From JBPCIX01 sp051005875 (GTDB lineage Bacteria > Actinomycetota > CADDZG01 > JAHWKV01), in the NCBI GenBank assembly GCA_051005875.1, contig JBPCIX010000057.1, forward strand, positions 10,266-74,265: a stretch of 64,000 nucleotides of DNA. Direction: 5' to 3'. How positions within the stretch are numbered: position 1 is the first letter of the stretch; each line of letters begins with the position of its first letter. A program made the position numbers and the translations under genes. Under the pieces are notes generated by a model. That model saw only the letters and a list, made by a program, of their open reading frames with translations, was not told the origin of the DNA and ran no database searches. Positions 35,322 to 43,711 of the stretch are shown piece after piece.

Positions 35322-35708
35322 CTATGTTATCACGCTGGCAACCTTGCCCAAAACTCCATTAATGAACCCGCTCGACTCGTCGGTCGAATAAATCTTGGCC
35401 AGTTCCACTGCCTCGCTGATGGCAACGGCGGACGGAACGTCATCCAAATACATCATCTCGAATAGCGCCAAGCGCAACAGACTCCGGTCTATCGGAGGCA
35501 TACGATCTATCGTCCAATCAGTCGAATTCTCGGCCAGGGTCTGGTCGATGTCCACCGCATGCTCCCCCACCCCGAGAACAAGAATCCTCGAAAATTCGTA
35601 GGCGGGATTCAAGACGTACCTTTCAAGAATCTCCTCCAAAGGCCGCTCGGAGATTTCATGCTCGTACAAAACATCCAGGGCAAGCTTTCGCGCCCCTCGT
35701 CGCCGCAT
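35322..35708 (-). CDS. nusB: Transcription antitermination factor NusB
   Basis: All-helical RNA-binding protein of rRNA antitermination, 128 residues. It starts RRRGARKLALDVLYEHE, carries RMPPIDRSLLRLALFEM and DVPSAVAISEAVELAKIYSTDESSGFINGVL. It overlaps the efp stop by one base. The pyr operon attenuator follows its stop codon. Confidence 0.97.
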   Translation of the reverse strand: MRRRGARKLALDVLYEHEISERPLEEILERYVLNPAYEFSRILVLGVGEHAVDIDQTLAENSTDWTIDRMPPIDRSLLRLALFEMMYLDDVPSAVAISEAVELAKIYSTDESSGFINGVLGKVASVIT

Positions 35709-36268
35709 TACCTAACGCGGGTCAGATACGCGCCGGTACGGGTGTCGACTCGGATTGTCTCGCCGGTTGTGACGAAAAGAGGCACCTGAACAACCGCGCC
35801 GGTCTCAACCGTTGCCGGCTTATTCCCAGCCGACGACCGATCACCCTGCAACCCCGGGTCGGTCTCGGTAACTTTGAGGTCCACTGTGGTCGGCAGCTCT
35901 ATGCCGATTGCAGCTCCCTGATACAGAGCAATGTGAACGTTGGTTTGCTCCTTCAGCAGCAGCGCAGCGTCGCCCACAAAATCTTTGCCCAGGTGCGTTT
36001 GCTCAAAACTCTCGTTGTCCATAAAGACCAAATCCTGACCATCTGAATACAGGAATTGCATTTCATGCTTGTTCACTATTGCGAGATCGACCTTTTCGTC
36101 GGCTCGAAAGGTTCGATCGACAACGGCGCCGGTCTTGACGTTTTTTAGTTTGGTGCGAACCATCGCACCACCCTTGCCGGGCTTGTGATGCCCGTAGTCA
36201 ACGATCGTGAAAAGCGTGCCCCCTAGATCAAGGGTCATGCCCGGACGCATGTCGTTGGTCGATATCAA
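35708..36268 (-). CDS. efp: Translation elongation factor P
   Basis: Relieves ribosome stalling at polyproline. The 186-residue protein has three OB-like domains. The tip loop reads HHKPGKGGA with lysine at the modification position (about residue 32). No EpmA/EpmB or rhamnosyltransferase gene is nearby, so the modification state is unknown. The window encodes unusually Pro/Ala-rich pilus proteins (41628-43711), plausible EF-P clients. It is followed by nusB in the usual efp-nusB order. Confidence 0.97.
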   Translation of the reverse strand: MISTNDMRPGMTLDLGGTLFTIVDYGHHKPGKGGAMVRTKLKNVKTGAVVDRTFRADEKVDLAIVNKHEMQFLYSDGQDLVFMDNESFEQTHLGKDFVGDAALLLKEQTNVHIALYQGAAIGIELPTTVDLKVTETDPGLQGDRSSAGNKPATVETGAVVQVPLFVTTGETIRVDTRTGAYLTRVR

Positions 36269-36329
36269 TGTCCGGGAGGCCTCATGTCTTGGGTCAGTAT
36301 ATGGGGAACCGCCCCGGTTTAGAGACTTC

Positions 36330-37442
36330 CTAGATCTCCATAAATTCCTTGGGAGCTGCGCTCAGGATTTGGGAAGGTCCGGCTTCTTGGATGACGATCA
36401 AGTCTTCAATTCTCACCCCGCCCCAGCCCTCGATATACGCGCCGGGCTCAATGGTGATCACGTTGTCGGGCCGAAGAAGCTCATCGAAACCTTTTTTCAG
36501 GCTCGGCGCCTCGTGAATCTCGAGCCCCACGCCGTGGCCCAGCCCATGCGGAAAAGCGTCGGCCAGGCCGGCGTCGGCCAAAACGGAACGGGCCGCCTCG
36601 TCAACTCCAGCGCAAGTGGCGCCGGCCCTGGCAGCCGACAATCCGGCCAGTTGAGCAGCCAAAACTGATGCGTACACTTCCTTGTGCCTTGCGCTCGCGG
36701 AACCGACAACTACAGTTCGGGAAAGATCGGAACAATACCCTTGATAACGACAGCCAAGATCAAGTAAGAGGAACTCGCCACGCTCCACCGGCTTGCTCGA
36801 TGGCTCGGCGTGGACGAACGCACTGTGCATGCCCGCGGCCACGATGGGATCAAACGACACAGCCTCGGCACCATGGCTCCGAAGGTAAAACTCTAGATCA
36901 AGGGCGATTTGCCGTTCGGTCTGCCCAACCACGGCCCGGCTGAGAGTAAATGCCAGCCCCGCGTCGGCCATCTTGGCGGCCTCGCTCATCAATAAAACCT
37001 CAGCCGGCTCTTTGACCTTGCGCAACTCCTCGACCCAGCCTCCTGTCGGCACCAGCTCTATCCCCTCGAAATACGTTTCCAGCTTGTCGATCCCCGGAGG
37101 AAGCTCCCAGCCGGGCCGCCGGCTGCCCACGGTAACGCTCGCCCCTTCAAAGCCGATTCGCTCGCATTGCAAGGTCTTTGCTCGGTCACTAAGAATCGAC
37201 ACGACTTCCGCATGCGTGTTACATATTTGAACCTCGGCCTCAGCTACTTGCTGGGCTGCTTGCAGAGCGTAGCGCCCATCGCTCAAAAACCATGCACCGG
37301 ATTTATCGACCAGCAGGAAGGCATTCGAACCAGTGAAACCGCACAGATAACGGATGTTGGTGAGGTTCGTTAAAAAGAAGGCGTCGAGATCTTCGGCTTG
37401 CATGCGGGCCCTGAGCCGGGCCAACCTTCCTGAATAATCCAT
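36330..37442 (-). CDS. pepQ: M24 family Xaa-Pro aminopeptidase / dipeptidase
   Basis: Creatinase-fold metallopeptidase cleaving bonds next to proline. The N-terminal creatinase-like domain (about 1-130) is followed by the pita-bread catalytic domain with metal ligands in LLDLGCRYQGYCSDLSRT, HGLGHGVGLEIHEAP, EPGAYIEGWGGVRIEDL. At 370 residues it is the PepQ/YpdF-like form. Placed between aroQ and efp as in other Actinobacteria. Exact specificity (aminopeptidase or dipeptidase) is not settled by sequence. Confidence 0.94.
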   Translation of the reverse strand: MDYSGRLARLRARMQAEDLDAFFLTNLTNIRYLCGFTGSNAFLLVDKSGAWFLSDGRYALQAAQQVAEAEVQICNTHAEVVSILSDRAKTLQCERIGFEGASVTVGSRRPGWELPPGIDKLETYFEGIELVPTGGWVEELRKVKEPAEVLLMSEAAKMADAGLAFTLSRAVVGQTERQIALDLEFYLRSHGAEAVSFDPIVAAGMHSAFVHAEPSSKPVERGEFLLLDLGCRYQGYCSDLSRTVVVGSASARHKEVYASVLAAQLAGLSAARAGATCAGVDEAARSVLADAGLADAFPHGLGHGVGLEIHEAPSLKKGFDELLRPDNVITIEPGAYIEGWGGVRIEDLIVIQEAGPSQILSAAPKEFMEI

Positions 37443-37444
37443 GC

Positions 37445-37897
37445 CTAAGCCGTGTCGAGAATTTGCGACATGGCCTCGATGGCCAGCAGGTAACCGTGAA
37501 ATCCCAGACCCGCAATTACGCCCCGCGCCACCCCTGAGACCACCGACTTAGCGCGCCATTCTTCCCGAGCGTAAATGTTCGAAATATGAACCTCAATCAC
37601 AGGAAGCCCGACCGCAGAAAGCGCATCGCGAACCGCGACAGAGTAATGACTAAAGGCAGCCGGGTTGATGATGATTCCTGAAGCCGACAGACGAGCCTGT
37701 TGAATCCATCCCACTAATTCGCCTTCATCGTTGGTTTGCCTAAAGACAATTTCGAAACCGGCCTGCAAGGCTCGACCGCGGCATTTCGTTTCCAGGGCCT
37801 CGATGGTGTCGGTCCCGTAGATATCCGGCTCGCGCTCCCCCAGCAAGTTAAGGCTTGGACCATTCAGGATAAAAATCGTCGCGGGGCTCTGGCTCAA
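37445..37897 (-). CDS. aroQ: 3-dehydroquinate dehydratase, type II
   Basis: Third step of the shikimate pathway. The 150-residue type II enzyme has the ILNGPSLNLLGEREPDIYG motif with the catalytic tyrosine, GIIINPAAFSHYSVA with the conserved asparagine, and EVHISNIYAREEWR with the catalytic histidine. It overlaps aroB by 4 bases. Confidence 0.97.
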   Translation of the reverse strand: MSQSPATIFILNGPSLNLLGEREPDIYGTDTIEALETKCRGRALQAGFEIVFRQTNDEGELVGWIQQARLSASGIIINPAAFSHYSVAVRDALSAVGLPVIEVHISNIYAREEWRAKSVVSGVARGVIAGLGFHGYLLAIEAMSQILDTA

Positions 37898-39006
37898 ACC
37901 AAGACAGCTTTCATTGCCGCGGCGATTTCAGTTTCGCCGATATCGTCGCGGATGACCGGACTGCCGATGCTCTCCAGAAGGACCCATCGCTGCTTAGTTT
38001 CTCTCTTTTTATCCATTCCCCATGCAGCCTTTACTTGACCGGGGTCGAATGCGGCCCTGACCGGCAGCCCGGCAGCGGAAAGAGCCTTGTCATGCAGGGT
38101 CACGCCCGCAGGATCCAGAAGGCCAATTTGCAAGGCAAGATTCGCTGCAAACATCATGCCCACCGAGATGGCTGAGCCGTGGGTGAACCTCTTGTAATCG
38201 CCTACCGCCTCAAGCGCGTGACCAAAGGTATGCCCGTAGTTCAAGAAGATGCGGTCGCCGCGGTCCGTTTCGTCTCCGGCTACTACTCGCGCCTTGATTT
38301 TGGCGGATGTGAAGACTAGGTCCTCAAGGACCGCCGGATCCTGGAAGTGAAATCGATTCGATTCACCACCGGGGTGGGTCGGAGCGCCATGGGGGTTGAA
38401 ATGGTCAAGGAGTTTCGGCTCAAAACAAAGACCATACTTCACGACTTCGGCCAAACCGGAGATCAATTCTTCCTTCGGCAAACTGAGCAACACCTCGACG
38501 TCGCACACTACGCCTCGAGGCTGATAAAAGGCGCCGGCGAGGTTTTTACCCGCCGTCAGGTTTACGCCAGTTTTCCCCCCGATTGCAGCGTCCACTTGTC
38601 CAAGCAAAGACGTCGGGACATGGATGAGGCGAATTCCCCGCAAGTACGTTGAAGCTAGAAATCCACCAAGGTCTGAAACAACCCCTCCCCCAAGAGTCAC
38701 GATCAGATCGTGACGGTGCAGTCCAAGCTCTGCGACCCGTTCCAATAGGTCGCCTGCCACCTCCCACGACTTAGATTGCTCGCCCGCGGGTACCACCAGC
38801 CGGCCGACTGGGGCCCATTCTAGAAACTCCTTGGCAACAGTATCCCCGTACAAAGGGTCGACATTGTCGTCCGTGAGGATGGCAATCTGGCTGGGGGCCC
38901 ACGCTGGCTCGATGGATTGTAGCCACCGCAAGAGACTCCCGATAAGACCTCGGCCGATCAAGATCTCGTACGACCGGTCCCCGAGTGCTACCCCTACTTT
39001 TTTCAC
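37894..39006 (-). CDS. aroB: 3-dehydroquinate synthase
   Basis: Second step of the shikimate pathway, NAD- and zinc-dependent. Starting at GTG 39006 gives VKKVGVALGDRSYEILIG and about 370 residues, the family norm; the frame is open for 39 more codons upstream but these are not family-like. Motifs include GGGVVSDLGGFLASTYLRG, KTGVNL and NYGHTFGHALE with the zinc-binding histidines. It starts eight bases after the aroK stop. Confidence 0.96.
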   Translation of the reverse strand: MKKVGVALGDRSYEILIGRGLIGSLLRWLQSIEPAWAPSQIAILTDDNVDPLYGDTVAKEFLEWAPVGRLVVPAGEQSKSWEVAGDLLERVAELGLHRHDLIVTLGGGVVSDLGGFLASTYLRGIRLIHVPTSLLGQVDAAIGGKTGVNLTAGKNLAGAFYQPRGVVCDVEVLLSLPKEELISGLAEVVKYGLCFEPKLLDHFNPHGAPTHPGGESNRFHFQDPAVLEDLVFTSAKIKARVVAGDETDRGDRIFLNYGHTFGHALEAVGDYKRFTHGSAISVGMMFAANLALQIGLLDPAGVTLHDKALSAAGLPVRAAFDPGQVKAAWGMDKKRETKQRWVLLESIGSPVIRDDIGETEIAAAMKAVLV

Positions 39007-39013
39007 CGGCCGG

Positions 39014-39580
39014 CTAAACGCTTCCAGGTGAAGCCGAAGCGGACCCAAGGTGTGGCGAGGTCTTCCCAATCGCCAACATAACAGCCGATACCACGCTCTC
39101 GACGGTCCCATCGGCGTCGACAATGTAGTCGGCGGCCTCGACGTATGCCGTCTCGCGGTCTTTCAAAAGACCGGCGAGTTTCGACGGGACGTCCCCGCCC
39201 TCGAGAAGGGGCCTGCCTTTACCTGAACGGACCCTTGAGACGGCCAGCTCAAGGCTAACTTTGAGGTAAACAACAACCCCGCCCGACCTGAGGGCGGCGA
39301 CGTTCGCAGGGTCGACAATCGCCCCGCCGCCGCAGGCAATCACAGCCCCGGCGGTCTGGGATGCCTCCTTGATTGCGGTTGCCTCCAGGCGGCGGAATTC
39401 AGTCTCCCCCGACCATTGGAACAGATCTGCGATGTTGTTGCTGGTCTTGTGCTCGACCATCCGATCCGTATCCCGAAACGACCTTCCAAGAAGTTGCGCC
39501 AGTCTACGGCCGACCTCGGTCTTACCGGCCCCCATGGGTCCGATCAATGCAACGGTGGCAGGGCGCGAAAGCCTGCCCAT
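39014..39580 (-). CDS. aroK: Shikimate kinase
   Basis: Phosphorylates shikimate. The 188-residue P-loop kinase has IGPMGAGKTEVGRRLA at residues about 13-28, the DTDRMVE shikimate site, and IACGGGAIV, with the LID region at SGKGRPLL. A Gly/Ser/Ala tail closes the protein. Part of aroC-aroK-aroB-aroQ. Confidence 0.96.
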   Translation of the reverse strand: MGRLSRPATVALIGPMGAGKTEVGRRLAQLLGRSFRDTDRMVEHKTSNNIADLFQWSGETEFRRLEATAIKEASQTAGAVIACGGGAIVDPANVAALRSGGVVVYLKVSLELAVSRVRSGKGRPLLEGGDVPSKLAGLLKDRETAYVEAADYIVDADGTVESVVSAVMLAIGKTSPHLGSASASPGSV

Positions 39581-39622
39581 CAGCTTGAGTCGGCGATTAG
39601 CATGGGGGGTCTGCCGATTGCA

Positions 39623-40774
39623 CTAAGATCGACTGATCCGATCTTGATAGGCGTGCATGGCCGATTTGATGTCGTCGAGGTAATCGCCGCCGAATTTCTC
39701 GAGCATCGCGTCCGCCAAAACAAGCGCGACCATAGCCTCGCCCACAACCCCCGCGGCGGGAACAGCGCAAGAGTCGGTTCTTTCTTTAAAAGCGGCCGCC
39801 GGCTCTTTAGTTTTCACGTCAACCGTTCTAAGTGGCTTTTTCAAAGTAGATAACGGTTTCATGGCTGCCCTCACCCTTAGCGGCCCGCCAATGGACACGC
39901 CGCCTTCGGTTCCGCCCGCCCGGTCGGTTTTTCGCGCGTAATGACCGTCTTGGAAGAAAATCTCATCGTGGGCTACGGAGCCCCGTAAACCGGCTACGTC
40001 AAAACCGTTGCCGACCTCGACCCCCTTGATCGCCTGAATAGACATGAGGGCCTGAGCCAATCGCCCGTCCAGGCGACGATCCCAATGAACATAGGAACCG
40101 AGACCAGGCGGCAAGCCGTAGGCGATGACCTCGAAGATACCCCCGAGCGAATCCTGATCCTTTTCTGCGGCTTCAATTTCAGCGATCATCAGCTTGCCTG
40201 CCTCGGGATCAAAGCAGCGCACTTGCGAAGAATCAATAGCTTCGAGGTCTTCAGGTTTTGGGTGCAGGTCTCGGCGGGCCCCGACCGTTCCAATGGCCAC
40301 AACGTGAGAGATCACCTGAATGCCGAGCTCGGCAAGAAGCATCTTCGCCAAAGCTCCGGCGGCGCTTCGAGCCGCTGTTTCGCGAGCGCTGGCTCGCTCC
40401 AGAACGTCTCGTGCGTCGTCAAAGCCATACTTGAGCATTCCCGCTAAATCGGCGTGGCCGGGCCGGGGCTCGGTCAAAATGTTTCGAGTAGATCCGGGCT
40501 CCGGTGACATGACCCGCTCCCATTTCGACCACTCAGAATTGCGAATGACCACGGAAATGGGGCTACCGAGGCTCAGGCCGAAACGAACTCCGGACAAAAG
40601 CTCCAGGCTGTCGCGCTCAATCTTCATCCGGGGGCCACGGCCAAAACCAAGCCTGCGCCGGGCAAGTTCATCGGCGATCAGCTTGGTCTGGACGGGCACG
40701 CCCGAAGGCATCCCTTCCAAAATCATACTGAGAGCAGGACCGTGAGACTCCCCTGCTGTTAGATATTTCAACAC
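39623..40774 (-). CDS. aroC: Chorismate synthase
   Basis: Last step of the shikimate pathway, needing reduced FMN. The 383-residue protein has the signatures AGESHGPALSMILEGMPSG at the N-terminus, RASARETAARSAAGALAK in the middle and RTDSCAVPAAGVVGEAMVA near the C-terminus. First of the aroCKBQ group, downstream of the pilus block. Confidence 0.97.
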   Translation of the reverse strand: MLKYLTAGESHGPALSMILEGMPSGVPVQTKLIADELARRRLGFGRGPRMKIERDSLELLSGVRFGLSLGSPISVVIRNSEWSKWERVMSPEPGSTRNILTEPRPGHADLAGMLKYGFDDARDVLERASARETAARSAAGALAKMLLAELGIQVISHVVAIGTVGARRDLHPKPEDLEAIDSSQVRCFDPEAGKLMIAEIEAAEKDQDSLGGIFEVIAYGLPPGLGSYVHWDRRLDGRLAQALMSIQAIKGVEVGNGFDVAGLRGSVAHDEIFFQDGHYARKTDRAGGTEGGVSIGGPLRVRAAMKPLSTLKKPLRTVDVKTKEPAAAFKERTDSCAVPAAGVVGEAMVALVLADAMLEKFGGDYLDDIKSAMHAYQDRISRS

Positions 40775-40840
40775 GTTCCTATGTTACTTGAGGGCCGCAA
40801 ACGACTCCCGGCAAGGAATCATCCGCCGGCCACGCTTGAA

Positions 40841-41569
40841 CTAAAGGATCTCCAGAATGTCTTTCATTAGAAAAACGCCGGCTGCCGCGGCGCCAATAGT
40901 GAGGGCGCCTCTTCCAAGCCAGGTGACTGCGGGATGGGAAGGCAACTTGCGCAGGGCCGAAATGCGGCGGCCAACGAACCAGAGGGCGATCACGGCTAAG
41001 ACCAGCAAGCCGCCTAGTCCGCTCGCCCCTGTACCCATGATCATGATCGGCAGCAGAGCCGCCAGCAACCCGAGCCAGGGAGCAATTTTCCCGATCTTTC
41101 GAGCCAGCCAACGCTCAGCAAGCTTGGCGACACAGTAACCGTAGATTCCGGGGAGCAAGATGAAAAGGAAAATCGACAGGGCCGCGGGCTTCACGAGAGT
41201 GAAATCCACTCCACCGGGTTTAATCACCGCGACGCCCCCAATCAAAGCAAACAGCACGGCCGAAATGAGAGGTCGAAATCGCTCCGGGAGCCACCCCCTG
41301 GCCAGCGAATAACAAAGCCCTCCCACCACTCCCATAACTGCAGCCGCCATAACCAAAAACATCGTCGACGGGGTGAAAGATCCCATGGTGAAATCATCAT
41401 CGGATTGACGACCCACCACGGCTGCACCCGAGGTAACCCTGAGGAGGAACATGGCCAAGCGGCCGCCGATTCCACCGACCAGCAATCCGGAAACAAAGCC
41501 TGCAACGGCGCCGGCAAATGCTCGCTGGCCAAGTTCCTTGGCATCTGCCACCAGGCTGGTCTCTTCCAT
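40841..41569 (-). CDS. Unknown multi-pass membrane protein
   Basis: Family not recognised. The 242-residue protein has a short charged N-terminus (MEETSLVADAKELGQRA) and about seven hydrophobic segments near residues 18-42, 68-92, 100-118, 127-148, 160-178, 181-200 and 220-238. Several are glycine- and alanine-rich. It sits between the PilP-like gene and aroC, 66 bases from aroC and 58 from the pilus gene, on the same strand. A role in pilus assembly is possible by position only. Confidence 0.8.
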   Translation of the reverse strand: MEETSLVADAKELGQRAFAGAVAGFVSGLLVGGIGGRLAMFLLRVTSGAAVVGRQSDDDFTMGSFTPSTMFLVMAAAVMGVVGGLCYSLARGWLPERFRPLISAVLFALIGGVAVIKPGGVDFTLVKPAALSIFLFILLPGIYGYCVAKLAERWLARKIGKIAPWLGLLAALLPIMIMGTGASGLGGLLVLAVIALWFVGRRISALRKLPSHPAVTWLGRGALTIGAAAAGVFLMKDILEIL

Positions 41570-41627
41570 GGCGAAAGCTTTACCTAATCGCGCCCCATAA
41601 GCAAGGATCCGTGAGCCGCCTACAGCC

Positions 41628-42275
41628 CTACTTCATTACTTCTTCGCCCTCACATAGGTTGAAGCGATCGCTTCCCCTTAGCATGGTTGCGCAATTGTTG
41701 GCCACAGAGATCATTTTGAAATCGTTCGCGAAGGTTTCGCCCGCCTTCACCGAATAAACACTGTCGCCAACCTTGACCGCTGCCCGAGATGCTCCTGTGG
41801 AGTCATAGAAGGTATCAACCAAGGTGACTCTTTGCGGTCCAACCGGGGCTGGCGCGGGCGCCGGCGCTGGCGCCGGCGCAGGGGCTGGCGCGGGTGCTGG
41901 CGCAGGGGCTGGCGCGGGTGCTGGCGCGGGCACCGGAATCGGGGCTGGCGCGGGAGGCAGGGGGATGACTACCGGCGGCGCTGCCGCAGGTGCGATCGCG
42001 GCTACCGGCGCCGAGGTAAGGGCCTTAAACGGGTCTCGAGTTAGTGGAGCTGAATCACCGGCAGCAGGTGCCGCTGCCGGTGACGCTGCCGGCCCTGCCG
42101 GCTGGACAGGCTGCCTCGGAGCCGTCCGTATGACGGGCTCCCCAACCGGAGCATCACCGGCCACCAGCGGTAGCACGACGAACATTCCAAGGACCAGCAC
42201 GACGGTCAAGCCGAGCAGTCCGAACATCCACTTGGGAACCGTCTTTAGGGATTCGGGAATTTTTATAGATTTCAT
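41628..42275 (-). CDS. Membrane-anchored PilP-like pilus protein with Pro-Ala linker
   Basis: A cytoplasmic N-terminus (MKSIKIPESLKTVPKW) is followed by one membrane helix (about 17-40). A roughly 100-residue Pro/Ala-rich periplasm-side linker comes next, including near-perfect PA dipeptide repeats. A small C-terminal domain (about 150-215) has two cysteines, in ANNCATML and FNLCEGEE. The position after pilM-N-O and the architecture resemble PilP or GspC, but residue similarity is too weak to be sure. ATG 42275 is chosen because AAGGAG lies five bases upstream. Confidence 0.75.
   Translation of the reverse strand: MKSIKIPESLKTVPKWMFGLLGLTVVLVLGMFVVLPLVAGDAPVGEPVIRTAPRQPVQPAGPAASPAAAPAAGDSAPLTRDPFKALTSAPVAAIAPAAAPPVVIPLPPAPAPIPVPAPAPAPAPAPAPAPAPAPAPAPAPAPAPVGPQRVTLVDTFYDSTGASRAAVKVGDSVYSVKAGETFANDFKMISVANNCATMLRGSDRFNLCEGEEVMK
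41848..41945. repeat. Low-complexity Pro-Ala coding repeat
   Basis: About 100 bases of imperfect hexanucleotide repeats (GGCGCG, GGGGCT, GGTGCT and variants on the plus strand) encode the alternating Pro-Ala linker of the PilP-like protein. Such tracts are prone to length change by slippage. Confidence 0.85.
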
Positions 42276-42284
42276 TTGCACTCC

Positions 42285-43010
42285 TTATGCAGCCGGGGCC
42301 TGGGCCGGCGCTCGGACGGGGGCCGGGACAGGGTTTGATGGAGCAGGCTGAGCACCAGGCGGCACGGCGGGAGCCGGCACCTGTGCTCCAGCTACGAACA
42401 TCTTCAGGTCCAGGTCTGCGGTGAGCTTTGGCGCGCCTCCCGGCTTGGAGGGGTCAGTCTTTGATGTGATACCTACCGAGGCAATTTTCACAGCACGATC
42501 GAGCGTTTCCAGGCTGGAGATGAACCTCTGGACCGCAAAGTAATCTCCCTCGGCCCCCATGGCTATGAGCACTTCCTGCAATCCTGTGGAACTGCCGATT
42601 GAGGGCACTGGAGGAGTTGGGTTGGTCGAAATCCAGTCAAGACCGGATTTGGTGGCGACATCTTGGACCTGCAGGATGTACTTGGCTAGATCGGTTTGGT
42701 TGGGCAATGCCTCGGCCATGACCCTGGCCTGCTCCCTTAGCTCAGTGGCGCCTTTTTCAAGAACTCTGAGGTGAGCCAACTCTGCATTGAGTGCCACCAC
42801 CAGCGCCTCCGCAGCCTCGGCCTGGACTCTGGTTTCGTCGATCTGGGCCTTTTGCGAACGGAAGATTCCGAAAAACGATCCAAGCAGCGTAATGACAACC
42901 GCCGCTCCGAAAATCAGCCGATGACGCTTTACCTGAGCGGCTGCGTCCATCTGGGCCGCAGGGCGGCGGGACCACCGTCCTCCGCTAGCCCCAACTGCCG
43001 GCGCCTGCAT
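42285..43010 (-). CDS. pilO: Type IV pilus inner-membrane platform protein PilO
   Basis: Partner of PilN in the platform linking the PilM ring to the outer parts of the pilus machine. The 241-residue protein has one membrane helix near residues 31-52 (RLIFGAAVVITLLGSFFGIF), a coiled coil (about 55-105), and a ferredoxin-like domain up to about residue 205. A Pro/Ala-rich tail of about 30 residues follows. Start overlaps the pilN stop by one base. Low sequence conservation, but topology and operon place support the call. Confidence 0.85.
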   Translation of the reverse strand: MQAPAVGASGGRWSRRPAAQMDAAAQVKRHRLIFGAAVVITLLGSFFGIFRSQKAQIDETRVQAEAAEALVVALNAELAHLRVLEKGATELREQARVMAEALPNQTDLAKYILQVQDVATKSGLDWISTNPTPPVPSIGSSTGLQEVLIAMGAEGDYFAVQRFISSLETLDRAVKIASVGITSKTDPSKPGGAPKLTADLDLKMFVAGAQVPAPAVPPGAQPAPSNPVPAPVRAPAQAPAA

Positions 43011-43711
43011 TACTTTTGCCCCTGATTCTGGTAGCGGGCGCTTCGAGAAGCAGCCGACAGATCGGCTGTGCTTGTGTAGTTAACCACTTCACGATCTCCA
43101 ATCTTAGCCTTGACGGCAGCGGGCACAAAGATGTTCTGAACGGTTGGAAGCTGCTGCTCCAGGGTCGTCAGCCATTTAGCTACGCCCGGGAAGTCAAACG
43201 TCACGGCCGTGAAAGTCAAAGTGCCGAGCTTGGCCGGACCTGCGGGAACCGGCGTGACCGGCGGCTGTGCAGCCGAGCCACTGGGTGGGGCTGAAGCCGG
43301 AGCGGCTCCAGGAGTGCTCGGGGCCACCGGCGCCACTGCCACCGGCTGCGCGGTTCCGTTGAATGCAGTCAACCACGAATTATCCGGGATGACCTTCGAA
43401 ACGTCCTGGAGGAGCTTTGACCATCCGATGTCATCGGTCATGGCCAGAGACAGCGTGGACCTCTTCTGCTGAATGGTCTTTTCCATGAGTCCGAATTCCT
43501 GAAGGGCGTTGACCTTGACTTTGATGGACGCGGCTTTGGTCGCTGCCTCTGCCTCGCGGTTTTTCTGGTGATTAAGCTGAAGGGTCATTGCCAGCCAGCC
43601 AAGCGCGATTACAACAACAAGGCCTCCGAATACGATTCCCAGAGTCCGGGCCTGGCGGCGAGCGTTGAGCCTGGCCCCCAGCTCAGGGGGAATAAGGTTG
43701 ATTCGATTCAT
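43010..43711 (-). CDS. pilN: Type IV pilus platform protein PilN
   Basis: Single-pass membrane protein that binds PilM through its cytoplasmic N-terminus. The conserved PilM-binding motif NRINLIPPEL is at residues 2-11. One helix follows at about 25-46 (TLGIVFGGLVVVIALGWLAMTL), then a coiled coil and a periplasm-side domain. That domain is interrupted by a Pro/Ala/Ser-rich insert near residues 120-165. It overlaps pilM by 4 bases. Confidence 0.92.
   Translation of the reverse strand: MNRINLIPPELGARLNARRQARTLGIVFGGLVVVIALGWLAMTLQLNHQKNREAEAATKAASIKVKVNALQEFGLMEKTIQQKRSTLSLAMTDDIGWSKLLQDVSKVIPDNSWLTAFNGTAQPVAVAPVAPSTPGAAPASAPPSGSAAQPPVTPVPAGPAKLGTLTFTAVTFDFPGVAKWLTTLEQQLPTVQNIFVPAAVKAKIGDREVVNYTSTADLSAASRSARYQNQGQK

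Noticed and set aside
39007..39123. Longer N-terminus for aroB starting at 39123
   Set aside because: It would overlap about 110 bases of aroK and adds 39 residues without family similarity.
41824..42351. Gly/Ala-rich plus-strand reading frame opposite the PilP-like gene
   Set aside because: It is the complement of the Pro-Ala repeat; the minus-strand frame has a ribosome site, membrane helix and operon context.
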